From contig CAMHPA010000008.1 of the NCBI GenBank assembly GCA_946186925.1, positions 1 to 64,000 of the forward strand: DNA of 64,000 bases. The letters run 5' to 3'. The position numbers and the translations under genes were made by a program. Below the pieces are notes generated by a model. It made no database searches. It was not told where the DNA came from and saw only the letters and a list, made by a program, of their open reading frames with translations. Shown in pieces: positions 8,293 through 17,900 of the stretch; positions within the stretch are counted from its first letter, which is position 1, and each line of letters starts with the position of its first letter. The stretch comes from an uncultured Bacteroidota bacterium. GTDB taxonomy: Bacteria > Bacteroidota > Bacteroidia > Bacteroidales > SZUA-534.

Positions 8293-10260
8293 TTATTTCA
8301 GTCCCTTCTTAAAGTTGAACGTCGAAGTACCCTGTATGCCTTCCGAGGTGGCAGGAAGTTTTATTATATGGGCGAGATGGTTGTTGTCGGCTGGCTCAAA
8401 TGTTAGGTCGATAAGGAATCGACAGAATCCCTTTGCGCGTAATTTGTTGGCATACTGAGTGATGCAAACGGGTTGCTCGGGAAGGATGATTGTGAGCCCG
8501 TTCAAGCGCTGGCGGATATAATGGTTTTTGCGCTCGTCGGCGAATAGGTTGTTTGTCAGTGTAACAGGCATTCGCGAAGTGAACAGGCGCGGGCGGAAAT
8601 AGACGGGAATTGCAGTCTCGCGGCACGCTCCGGTGAGCAGGTTCTCATATTCGTTCTCGACTGGGCTGCAAAACCACTCGACGCCTTGTTGCTTAAGCCA
8701 CAGCACGGCTGCGTCGTTGTATGCGTAAACCGTCTCGTTGGTTGCAAAACGGCTATGTGGTGGCAGCATTGCCTGCTGCGACAAGTGGCTCAAAACGAAC
8801 CGGTTAATTTTTTTTTGTGTTAATCCGGCGCACATTTTTTCGACGCGCTCTATTTGTGTCTCACTTATAAATGGTGGTAATTCGAACCATATTTTATGCA
8901 AAATACTATTATTTATCTTGCTAGTTTCCAAAAGATTCGGCCATTCGTGCATTGGCAGCGACACTACCACTATGTCGGCTTTTTGCAGAGCAGCGCATTG
9001 CAGCCAGTCAAGGTTGCCAATGCGGACAATGGTTGCGGATTTGGGTTTGAGTGTCAGCTGTTTGCGGATGCTGTCAAGTATATTTTTTTTTGTTGCCAGA
9101 GGCATTCGGGTCTCATGGTGGCTGGTGGTTGGCACCTCGGTGCCGAATTTCTGACTGCGGTAGGCGGTCAGGTAGATGTCGGTGCCGGCGGCGGCATTGC
9201 CTCGGAACCCTTTGGCTGTGCAGAGGCCGTCAGCAACGCGAAAATTGTCGAGCACAAAGGCGTTCTGGTCCGTGTCGGCATCGGTGCGCACGCGCAGACG
9301 GTTGCCTTTTTCGAGCTCGATGTTGGTGGTGAAAATAATTGTACCATCGTGGCAATCAGTTACTTTGCCAATCAGTAGCCCGGTGTTTGGGTTGTCGGCA
9401 ATTGATTCGGCAATGCTGCGACCCATAAACCATTGCGTTTTTGGGCGGCTCAAGTCGTTGACAGAATCGGTAATATGTTTGCCATCAATTGCTTCGCGGT
9501 AGGCTTGCGCCACGGTATAGACATACTCGCCCGATTTTAGCCGTCCTTCCACCTTTAACGATGTTACGCCCATCTGCGTGAGTTCTCCGATCTTGGAAAT
9601 CAACTGGTTATCCTTCATGCTGAAGAACGTGCGCTTTTGTCCGGCGCAGTTGTAGAACCGGCGGCATGGCTGGGTGCAGAGTCCGCGGTTGGCTCCTGCG
9701 CCACCTAAATAACTGCTGAATTGACAAAGTCCTGATATTGAGTAACATAATGCACCATGAACGAACACTTCAGTCTCGATTTTGGTGCGTTGCTGTATCA
9801 GCTTCAGCTCATTGAAAGTGAGTTCGCGGGCAAGTACAACGCGCTTAAAACCAATGTGTTGGCAGTGGTTGGCGCCAACTGAGTTGTGATTGGCCATCTG
9901 CGTGCTTGCGTGCGCCACAAGTTTCGGAAAATACCGCCGCATCAAACTGAAAACACCCCAATCCTGAATAATGACTCCCGCAATCCGTTGCTCTGACAAG
10001 AATTGTAGTGTGTCAAGCAAATAGGGGAGTTCGTTGTTTTTTATGACAGTGTTGAGTGTGACGTATATTTTTACATGTTTTTGTGCGGCAAGTTGGCAAA
10101 TGGCGGTAAGTTGCGAGTTTGTAAAGTTTGCAGCGCGTCCGCGCGCATTGAAAGCTTTAAGTCCTAAATATATGGCATCGGCGCCACCCTCAAATGCGGC
10201 ATAAAGGCTCTCAATATTGCCTACGGGCAGCAGAAGTTCGGGTTTTGCAACCTCAGACAT
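8293..10260 (-). CDS. U32 family protein, RlhA/YdcP-like
   Basis: A 655-residue member of peptidase family U32. It starts with PELLLPVGNIESLYAAFEGGADAIYLG and carries the family signature around ETEVFVHGALCYSISGLCQFS, followed by the cysteines of NRGLCTQPCRRFY. Despite the name, characterised relatives in E. coli (RlhA, TrhP/YegQ) act in hydroxylation of 23S rRNA or tRNA; the length of about 650 and the C-terminal extension fit the RlhA type better. I chose the ATG at 10260 because it gives the usual N-terminus; an in-frame start 11 codons upstream would overlap the previous gene. Only two bases separate it from the pseudouridine synthase stop, so it is the last gene of a four-gene operon and may share an RNA-modification role with that gene. 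The exact target RNA is not shown. Confidence 0.85.
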   Translation of the reverse strand: MSEVAKPELLLPVGNIESLYAAFEGGADAIYLGLKAFNARGRAANFTNSQLTAICQLAAQKHVKIYVTLNTVIKNNELPYLLDTLQFLSEQRIAGVIIQDWGVFSLMRRYFPKLVAHASTQMANHNSVGANHCQHIGFKRVVLARELTFNELKLIQQRTKIETEVFVHGALCYSISGLCQFSSYLGGAGANRGLCTQPCRRFYNCAGQKRTFFSMKDNQLISKIGELTQMGVTSLKVEGRLKSGEYVYTVAQAYREAIDGKHITDSVNDLSRPKTQWFMGRSIAESIADNPNTGLLIGKVTDCHDGTIIFTTNIELEKGNRLRVRTDADTDQNAFVLDNFRVADGLCTAKGFRGNAAAGTDIYLTAYRSQKFGTEVPTTSHHETRMPLATKKNILDSIRKQLTLKPKSATIVRIGNLDWLQCAALQKADIVVVSLPMHEWPNLLETSKINNSILHKIWFELPPFISETQIERVEKMCAGLTQKKINRFVLSHLSQQAMLPPHSRFATNETVYAYNDAAVLWLKQQGVEWFCSPVENEYENLLTGACRETAIPVYFRPRLFTSRMPVTLTNNLFADERKNHYIRQRLNGLTIILPEQPVCITQYANKLRAKGFCRFLIDLTFEPADNNHLAHIIKLPATSEGIQGTSTFNFKKGLK

Positions 10261-10262
10261 TG

Positions 10263-11330
10263 CTAATCCTTTGAATTTGTGTAAGTTCGCCATCTTTCAA
10301 TCAGCGTTGCAAAGTTTTCGGGCAGCTCAGAGTCGAACATCATCCGCTTGCCGGTGACTGGATGGTCGAAGCCTAGCTCTTTGGCGTGCAGAGCCTGGCC
10401 AGGCAACAACGAAAAGCAATTTTCGACAAACTGGCTGTATTTTGCGAATGTGGTGCCGCAGCGAATTTCGCGTCCACCATATTCAGGGTCGTTGAAAAGC
10501 GGGTGTCCGATGAATTTCATGTGAATGCGGATTTGGTGCGTGCGGCCCGTCTCAAGGCGGCACTCTATCAGCGTCACATAACCAAAGCGCTCGAGCACGC
10601 GGTAATGCGTTACGGCATGCTTGCCTATGGGCGAGTCGGTTGGAAAAACATCCATAATCTGGCGGTTGCGCACGTTGCGGCCGATTTTGCCAACAATCGT
10701 CCCCTCGTCGTCGCGCAGGTCGCCCCAAACCAAAGCCACATAGCGTCGGTGCGACGAGTGATAGAAAAACTGTCTGGAAATATTGGCTTTAGCTTGCTCG
10801 GTTTTGGCCACCACCAGCAGTCCCGAAGTGTTTTTGTCAATTCGGTGCACAAGTCCGGGACGTGCGTCGCCACTGTTAAAAATGGGTAGGTTTTTATATC
10901 TGAAAGCCAATGCGTTGATGAGTGTTCCGGTGTAGTGCCCATAACTTGGGTGTACCACCATTCCGGCCGGTTTGTTCACAATGACAAAGCTATCGTCTTC
11001 ATACACAATGTTTAATGGAATGTCTTCGGCCACAATCTCAATTTCGCGTGGCGGATGAGTCATCATAATCTGAATCACATCATCGGGCTTGACGCGATAG
11101 TTCGACTTTACCGGCACACCGTTCACTAAAATGCAGTTGGCATCGGCTGCGGCTTGGATTTTCGTGCGCGACGCGTTCTCAATTTTGCTTTGCAGAAATT
11201 TGTCGATGCGTAGCATTCCTTGCCCTTTGTCCACCTCAAAACGGAAGTGTTCATAGAGTTGCCCGTTTTTCTCGCCTTCTTCTGCGGCCTCGTATAGCCC
11301 GTCAATATCATCAAAATCCTCGTCGCTCAT
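10263..11330 (-). CDS. RluA/RluD-family pseudouridine synthase
   Basis: A 355-residue cytoplasmic enzyme that converts uridine to pseudouridine in rRNA or tRNA. After an acidic N-terminal stretch (1-30) comes an S4 RNA-binding domain (about 37-95, LRIDKFLQSKI). The catalytic domain carries IVNKPAGMVVHP and the family motif GLVHRIDKNTSGLLVVAKT with the catalytic Asp165; further on are the conserved LIECRLETGRTHQIRIH and GQALHAKELGF. The S4 domain and length fit RluD-type enzymes acting on 23S rRNA helix 69, but RluC-type or tRNA specificity cannot be excluded. Its start overlaps the stop of the upstream gene in an ATGA (11327-11330), indicating translational coupling. A PASTA protein next to an RluA-family gene is, as I recall, a usual Bacteroidota neighbourhood. 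Confidence 0.92.
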   Translation of the reverse strand: MSDEDFDDIDGLYEAAEEGEKNGQLYEHFRFEVDKGQGMLRIDKFLQSKIENASRTKIQAAADANCILVNGVPVKSNYRVKPDDVIQIMMTHPPREIEIVAEDIPLNIVYEDDSFVIVNKPAGMVVHPSYGHYTGTLINALAFRYKNLPIFNSGDARPGLVHRIDKNTSGLLVVAKTEQAKANISRQFFYHSSHRRYVALVWGDLRDDEGTIVGKIGRNVRNRQIMDVFPTDSPIGKHAVTHYRVLERFGYVTLIECRLETGRTHQIRIHMKFIGHPLFNDPEYGGREIRCGTTFAKYSQFVENCFSLLPGQALHAKELGFDHPVTGKRMMFDSELPENFATLIERWRTYTNSKD

Positions 11331-13171
11331 TGTTTTACGATTTTTTGAGTTGATGATTGGCCATTGAGTTCAATTTTTATAATGTAAATGCCTGGTTGAA
11401 GGTTCGATACGCTGATTTTATCTCCGCTTTCGCGAATCAGAGCCTGGCCGGTTGGCGAGTAAATGGTCGCGCGGCATCTGTCGTCGGCACCTGCAATGTG
11501 CAGAATATCGTTGACCGGATTCGGGTAAACATAAATATTGTTAAGTGATTCTGCCTCAAAAACTTCGGTGGTTGTAGTGCCGAAAATCGGATGCAGCATC
11601 AGCGAGCCGGTAAAGCTGGTTGGCAGCCACTCGCCGTTGGTGTTGTAGAATATCTTGCTCTGGCTGAAGCGATTAACGTCCCAGCCCACGTTGAGCCGCA
11701 AATTCGACGATTGTTGCCAGCCCACAAAAACGCTCTTGTCGACCGGTATCGGTTCGTCAAACTCGAATTGCATGAACTGATTCTGGCCTTCGCCAAAAAC
11801 GGGGCGGATAACTTCTTTATTTGCAATCATTTTACCTGGTTTGCCATTGTTGTTTTCCCAAGCGCATATTGCGAAAGCGTCAGCGGCGGCCTCAACAGGG
11901 TTTGTCGGTAGGAAGCATATGCTCAAACCAAGCATATTATCAGCTTTGTACGGTGCGTACAGATAGGCCACTTGCGCCGAAGCCGCGTCAACACCGTAGG
12001 CGTTTTCGGCCGTACCGTCATCGTAGGCGTAATAGTTGCCAAAATGCTGGTATGTGTAGCTGCGATTGTTGCAGCCTATCAGCTCGTCTTTATCGGTATA
12101 AATCTCACATTCAAATAGATAGGTTGCATTCTCTCGGCCGTCGTACACAATCGGATTGTCATCGTAGGCATATACTAGTTTTGTGTTGTATTCTGCATCG
12201 TAGTTGGCCGTACCCATTGTAATTGAGTCTTTTAGATAAACGTTATTGTCAACATCTTTGATGCGGATGCGCACTTCAGCCTTCATTGTGCGCTGCCAGT
12301 GGTTGCGCAGGTGGACGTTGAGGCGTGTGTTTTCGGTCTTGATGGCCGTTTCGTAGTGCGTCCAAGGAACTGCTGTGTAGTTTTTCAGCACTGTGGCGGC
12401 CGGTTCCACCAGCGCAATGTCGTAAAATGTTGTGTCGGAGGCCGTGCGCCCGTCATTCAAATATACAAAATCAATGTTCCAGTGGTCGCAGTTGATGGTT
12501 GCCGACGGGTTGAAACTGCCCGCCAGACTGGCGTAGTTGAAGAACCTGAACTGGAATTTGTCTGTGAAGTATTCCGCTTTCGAAATAGGCAGCATCACAA
12601 GCGCAAAACTCAAAGTATCAGGTTGATTTGGCCGCAGGTGAAGCACGTTTTTGCGGAAAGTGTCATAATCGGTTCCGCTGGCGGCCCATAGTGTGTTCCA
12701 CACGCCGTTGCCCGACGTAATCTGCAGAACAAGTGAGTCGCAGCTTTCGGGTGCGTTGCCATTGCCCTGTGGCTGATAGTAGAAGCTCAAGTATGTTGTT
12801 GTGCTGTCGGCTTGTGTGAGGTCGATGGGGTTCGATGTAAGAAAATCAGCAATATACGGCTGGCTCGAAGCGTGTTCGTAGTGCCGCCCGTCAGAGTCGA
12901 TGGCGTCAAATGTGGCCACACCAACCGAGTACGGATTGACGCTGAACGAGTTGTTGATCCACACGCCGCGGTCGGTCCAAAGCTGCTGGTCGGGTTCGGC
13001 TTGGTCGTAGCTGAAATCGTCGATAAACGGCAGTTGCAGAGTGGTAGTTGAAACAGCCTGCTGTCTGACAGTTTGGTGGCGGACAGGCACTACAGGCATT
13101 GAGAGATATTCCTGTGCCGCTAATGGTGTTGCGCCCCAAATGAGCGCGGCTATGGCAATGATTCTATTCAT
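11327..13171 (-). CDS. T9SS-secreted protein of unknown function
   Basis: A 614-residue secreted protein. The start at 13171 gives a clear signal peptide (MNRIIAIAALIWGATPLAAQ); the in-frame upstream extension lies inside the PASTA gene and has no such feature. The body is beta-rich with no family I recognise; it contains a stretch like those in jellyroll proteins (PFIDDFSYDQ near the N-terminus, typical of T9SS cargo, then TYLSFYYQPQGNG). The C-terminus is a T9SS type A sorting domain (IYVYPNPVNDILHI ... GQALIRESGDKISVSNLQPG ... STQKIVKQ). The product should be exported across the outer membrane and attached or released. It overlaps the PASTA gene by 8 bases and the pseudouridine synthase gene by 4, so it is firmly in the operon, which is odd for a surface protein among housekeeping genes. 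Confidence 0.8.
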   Translation of the reverse strand: MNRIIAIAALIWGATPLAAQEYLSMPVVPVRHQTVRQQAVSTTTLQLPFIDDFSYDQAEPDQQLWTDRGVWINNSFSVNPYSVGVATFDAIDSDGRHYEHASSQPYIADFLTSNPIDLTQADSTTTYLSFYYQPQGNGNAPESCDSLVLQITSGNGVWNTLWAASGTDYDTFRKNVLHLRPNQPDTLSFALVMLPISKAEYFTDKFQFRFFNYASLAGSFNPSATINCDHWNIDFVYLNDGRTASDTTFYDIALVEPAATVLKNYTAVPWTHYETAIKTENTRLNVHLRNHWQRTMKAEVRIRIKDVDNNVYLKDSITMGTANYDAEYNTKLVYAYDDNPIVYDGRENATYLFECEIYTDKDELIGCNNRSYTYQHFGNYYAYDDGTAENAYGVDAASAQVAYLYAPYKADNMLGLSICFLPTNPVEAAADAFAICAWENNNGKPGKMIANKEVIRPVFGEGQNQFMQFEFDEPIPVDKSVFVGWQQSSNLRLNVGWDVNRFSQSKIFYNTNGEWLPTSFTGSLMLHPIFGTTTTEVFEAESLNNIYVYPNPVNDILHIAGADDRCRATIYSPTGQALIRESGDKISVSNLQPGIYIIKIELNGQSSTQKIVKQ

Positions 13172-13991
13172 CCAGATTGATTGATTCACCAATTTCGGTT
13201 TCGGTTCTTGAGTCGGCTTTGAGCCAGATGTCGATGTGTCCTCCCAGAGTGGCGCGTGCCCCCGGTCCATAGTACGCAGGCTCTTGTTTGTATACCCGCG
13301 CATTCAGTGAGTCGGATGCGGTTGCTGCGTTCTCAATCGTCACTTTGCCCACGTTCAAGTAGGCGTTGTTAAGTTCGTTTACGGCTTCAAATTGCGTCAT
13401 TCCATTCAAGTCAGGCAGGGGAGTGGCGTTATTGCCGTGGCCGTCGCCCAGAACAAGATCAATTCTCGAGCCCTTGTCGATGAGTGTTCCTTCCGCAATC
13501 TCCTCTCCGTTGTACATCTGCTTCAAAATATTGTTTTTAGCAAAGTCGGGGCGGTAAATGAGCGTCCCTACATGCAGACCGTGCATTTCAAGTGTTGCCT
13601 TGCCCTGTCGGTACGACAAACCGGCTACTTTCGGCACTGAAACTTGCGCTCTTCTAAACGCATTTGTGGTGATGAAAATTGTGCGGTCCTTTTTTACGTG
13701 CGTGCCCGGACGCGGGTTCTGGTCAACAATGCAGCCTTTCGGCATATAATCGATGAATGTGGAGTCGATTATTTGCAACTGTAAATTCTCGTGTTTCGCA
13801 ATTTGATGCGCACGACTCAGTTTCAAACCTTTGAAATCGGGCACTGAGATTGTATGCCCGTGATGGGTGTAAATGCGTAGAAATGTCGCAAGTACAATAA
13901 ACACAATCAGATAGAATCCGACAAATTTGCCAATACGGATAAGATTGCGTTTCCAAAACGCCTTGTCCTTCAGTTTCTCTATTAAATCCAT
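13164..13991 (-). CDS. PASTA-domain membrane protein
   Basis: A 275-residue protein with a short cytoplasmic N-terminus, one transmembrane helix (about 22-40, FVGFYLIVFIVLATFL) and three PASTA domains outside (about 45-113, 116-187 and 190-262; each starts with the V/L-P-D/K motif, e.g. SVPDFKGL, SVPKVAGL, PLPDLNGM). PASTA domains bind peptidoglycan fragments in kinases and penicillin-binding proteins; here no kinase or transpeptidase domain is attached, as is usual for the stand-alone Bacteroidota form. It is the first gene of the four-gene operon and probably a cell-wall-associated factor. A -7 box lies 18 bases upstream. Confidence 0.88.
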   Translation of the reverse strand: MDLIEKLKDKAFWKRNLIRIGKFVGFYLIVFIVLATFLRIYTHHGHTISVPDFKGLKLSRAHQIAKHENLQLQIIDSTFIDYMPKGCIVDQNPRPGTHVKKDRTIFITTNAFRRAQVSVPKVAGLSYRQGKATLEMHGLHVGTLIYRPDFAKNNILKQMYNGEEIAEGTLIDKGSRIDLVLGDGHGNNATPLPDLNGMTQFEAVNELNNAYLNVGKVTIENAATASDSLNARVYKQEPAYYGPGARATLGGHIDIWLKADSRTETEIGESINLDE

Positions 13992-14008
13992 AGTCTTTGT
14001 TTGATTTG

Positions 14009-14016
14009 CAAAGGTA
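14009..14016 (-). promoter_or_regulatory. -7 box for the PASTA operon
   Basis: The minus strand reads TACCTTTG followed by C, a typical Bacteroidota -7 element, 18 bases upstream of the start at 13991. No convincing -33 element was found at the usual distance. Confidence 0.55.
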
Positions 14017-14127
14017 AACTATCTTTTTGAATTTATGCAGATGAGTTGGCGGTGTGATGCACATGAATATGATGTTCTTTTTTTGCAAAAAAACTTTTTG
14101 TGATGAGGCAAATGTCAAATTATATGT

Positions 14128-14135
14128 TAGATTTG
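14128..14135 (+). promoter_or_regulatory. -7 box for the START-like gene
   Basis: TAGATTTG fits TAnnTTTG and ends 19 bases before the start codon at 14155. A TTTG lies at 14097-14100, but the 27-nt spacing is longer than usual. Confidence 0.45.
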
Positions 14136-14154
14136 CCGCGCTTTTGAGAAGAAT

Positions 14155-14805
14155 ATGAGGACACTGACAATTGTTTTTAAATACATCTTTTTGCTAATCA
14201 GTATTTTTATTGCAAATTTCACTTTTGCTGCTGATTCTGAATCGGAGAAAGACAGCGAGTGGGCATTGGTGACCGAAGACAAAGATTGCAACATTAAAGT
14301 GTTTGAGCGTTGGGTGTCGGTCGACAAGCAGCGTGCCCGTGAGCGTTCCGGAAAGATGATTCTCAAATGTTCACCTGAGGATATCCTCTCAATCCTATCT
14401 GATGTTCAAAAAACTGATATCTGGATGAGCAATGTTGAGGATTGCCATATTATTAGCCGCATTAGCGACGCCGAATGGTTTGTCTACACTCTGCTTGATG
14501 CGCCATGGCCCGTCGGAAAGCAGGATATTGTAACAAAGTATGAGGTAACCAGAGAGAATGATCGTATAATTTTGAATATCAAACAACAAGGTGGCTTGGT
14601 GGCTAAGAAAAAAGGTGTTGAACGTCTTGACACGTTCAGTGCTCAATGGGAAATAGTACCGGTGAGCGAAAACACTGTTGATGTGCGGTTTACCACACAG
14701 TCAACTCAGCCGGCTAAGTATCCGCAGTGGGCACAGGATCCACTAGTGCGCAAGACTTTCCTGAACAATATGCGCAAACTCCGCCGCCACGTCAACAAAG
14801 GTTGA
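14155..14805 (+). CDS. Periplasmic START/SRPBCC-fold protein
   Basis: A 216-residue exported protein with a signal peptide (about 1-23, LLISIFIANFTFAAD) and a START-like lipid-binding fold: WALVTEDKDCNIKVFER at the start, the central LDAPWPVGKQDIV typical of START proteins, and a long C-terminal amphipathic helix (DPLVRKTFLNNMRKLRRHV). Members of this superfamily bind hydrophobic ligands in a helix-grip pocket; the ligand here is unknown. It stands alone between the divergent PASTA operon and the CotH genes. The start follows a -7 box at a short distance and gives a good signal peptide. Confidence 0.8.
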   Translation: MRTLTIVFKYIFLLISIFIANFTFAADSESEKDSEWALVTEDKDCNIKVFERWVSVDKQRARERSGKMILKCSPEDILSILSDVQKTDIWMSNVEDCHIISRISDAEWFVYTLLDAPWPVGKQDIVTKYEVTRENDRIILNIKQQGGLVAKKKGVERLDTFSAQWEIVPVSENTVDVRFTTQSTQPAKYPQWAQDPLVRKTFLNNMRKLRRHVNKG

Positions 14806-14941
14806 TTCGGGCACTCGCATGGGTTGATTAATCGTAATTTTTTTAAAAAGTTATTTTTCGTTTGTAACATAACTGCAAAATGTGTGTCTATATGTATGTA
14901 AAATGTACGTTTTTGGCATTACATACTAACACATAATTAAT

Positions 14942-17900
14942 ATGAACAAACCATTACACTTTGCGGCAATCGCCGCAACACTGCTTTTTTGTGCAAACAC
15001 CAACGCACAAATTGTGATTAACGAGTACAGCTCGACAACATCCACGTTTTTAGATGATTACAACGAAGAATCCGATTGGATTGAGCTTTACAACACATCG
15101 GATGCCGAAGTTGATTTGAAGGGCTGGCACTTGTCGGATAACAAGGAAAATCTTGCCAAATGGACCTTCCCCCCGGTGAAAATCGCGGCCAACGGCTATC
15201 TGCTGGTTATGGCTTCGGGCAAAGATTTGACTACCATCGCGGCCGGGAAAAAGTATCTGCACACCAACTTCAACATCTCGTCGGACGGCGAGGCTGTTTA
15301 CTTGGCAAACGCTGCCGGCACGATTGCTCATCAGACTGATTCTGTGCCGGTTCCGTGCAATGCCAGCCGAGGTTTGAGTCCCGATGGCACAGGCAACTGG
15401 GTGTTTTTTGCCGAACCAACGCCAGGCAAGGCCAACACTACCAAAGCCTTCGCCACATCGGCAACCACAAGCGTGAAATTTTCGCCCGAAGGCGGTTTCC
15501 AATCATCGGCGCTGACCGTAACACTCTCAACCGAGGGCAACACACCTATATATTACACGCTCGACTGCACCGAACCAACCGACAAATCGCTGCTCTACAC
15601 CGGCCCAATCGCAGTTGACTCGACAACGGTCATCCGCGCCACAACTTTCAACGGCAATTTGATGCCCGGCCAGCCTTCGACTCAGACTTACATTTTCCCG
15701 AAAAGGCTGCACGTGCTCAGACGTGATTTGTGGGACGGCCACATTGTTGACACAACAATAACGTATCAAAATGCGGCATTAAATGCAGGTATAACGGAAG
15801 AGGAAGCAATTGAGTTTTTGCGCAATGGAGGCGATATAAGTGAAATAACTCACGACACAACAGTGCACTACGGTCCCCATCTTGTTTTGGAGCATTCGCC
15901 GAATTTCACCCTGCCGGTAGTCTCTCTTACAACCAATCCGGATAATCTGTGGGATTGGAATGTAGGTATTTACGTGGCCGGACCGAATGCCGAATACGAT
16001 GAGCCTTATTATGGCGCCAATTTCCATCAGGATTGGGAGCGTCCGGTTCACGTAGAGCTTTATTGGACCGATGGCTCGAAACGGCTCGACCAGGATGCTG
16101 GCATACAAATTGCAGGCGCCTGGAGCCAGAGCAATAATCAGAAATCGTTTTCTCTGCACGCGCGCAATGCCTACGGAAAGAAGTATTTTGAAGCTAAATT
16201 GTTCGACGAGCTCGATATTACCCGTTTCAAATCGTTCGTTCTGCGCGATTCGGGCAACGACGCAAACAGCACTTTCTACCGCGATGCGATGATTACGCAT
16301 CTTGTTGCTGCGAATAACATTGATATTCAGGCATATCAGCCGGCCATTGTCTATCTTAACGGTGAGTTTTGGGGCATTTTGAATATGCGCGAAAAGCTGA
16401 ATGAGTATTACATTGAGAGCCACTATCCGCACGTTGACCACGACAATGTGGACCTTTTGGCAGGAAAAGGCAATGGAGTGACAGCATCAGAAGGCGATTT
16501 GACCGATTACAATGCGATGATGGATTTCATCCAGTCGCACGATTTGACCGATGATGCCAACTATCAGAAGGTGGCCGCACAAATTGATGTGGATGAGTAT
16601 GTTGAGTATCTGGTTTCGGAAATTTATGGCGGCAACGACGACTGGCCGCACAACAATGTGAAGATGTGGAAGTCGAAGAAGAACGGCGGCCGCTGGCGCT
16701 GGATGCTCTACGACACCGACCAGTCATATAACATTTGGGGGCGCGATGTTGACTTGGTCACTTACGACAAGTTGGAAAAATGCCTGACGGAAAAAGGCAA
16801 GAACGGTGATACTTGGTCAAATGTCTTGTTGCGCAATTTGGTGAAAAACACCACGTTCCGCAACAAACTGGTCAACCGTTTTGCCGATAGAATGAACCGA
16901 GAGTTTCTGCCTGAGAATATCAACCATTTGATTGACAGTTTGTTCAATAATATCAGAAACGAATTGCCTTATCACGACTATCTTTGGAACAGTGGCGATG
17001 ATGGCAGCATAATGAAGGACTTTGCCAAGTCGCGTCCCGCCAATATGCGTGAGCATCTGCGCAAGAGTTTCGATGTTGGCGACGATGTTGAGGTAACGCT
17101 TAACTCCAACGACAGCAAGGCTGGTTATGTCGAGCTCAACTCGCTGACACTGAAGGAATACCCTTGGAAGGGAAGCTATTTCACCAATGTCCCGGTGGAG
17201 CTGCGTGCAGTGGCGCGGCCGGGCTACAAGTTTGTGCGCTGGGAGTTCGGTGGCGGACTGCCTGCAAGCACCAGCGCCGGCATTGAGGTCACCTTGGACA
17301 ACGATGCAACCATTAGCGCTGTTTTTGAAAAAGATGCAAATGCCGCATTTAACAGCGTGGTTATAAACGAGATAAATTACAAGTCGGCCGACGATTTCGA
17401 CACCAAAGACTGGATTGAGCTTTACAACACTACAGCGGCCGCTATCAACGTTTCGGGTTGGAAACTGCTCGACGGAGAGGCTGACGAGGCCTTCACAATT
17501 CCGGCCGGAACAACCATTGATGCTTACGGCTATCTGGTTGTTTGCGCCAACCAGAACAAACTGCTCAAATTCAATCCCGGAGTAACAAACTATGTGGGCG
17601 ATTTCACTTTCGGATTGGGCAAGGAGGATAAAGTGCAACTGTTTGATTCCGAAGGCCATCTGATTGATGAGGTTGAGTATGCGAAATCGTGGGGCGACGC
17701 CAACGGAACTGGCAAAACCATTGCGCTTGCCGACCCGTTTGCCGACAACACCAACTATAAGTTGTGGAGCGCCAACGACATTCACGGCACTCCTGGCGCG
17801 CAGAACGGCACTTTTAGCCCGTCGCACAGCGATTTCGGCACCAACGAGAAGATTTTTGTTGACATAACCGAGGCTCTGGCGGCCAATGCGTCGGCCGTGT

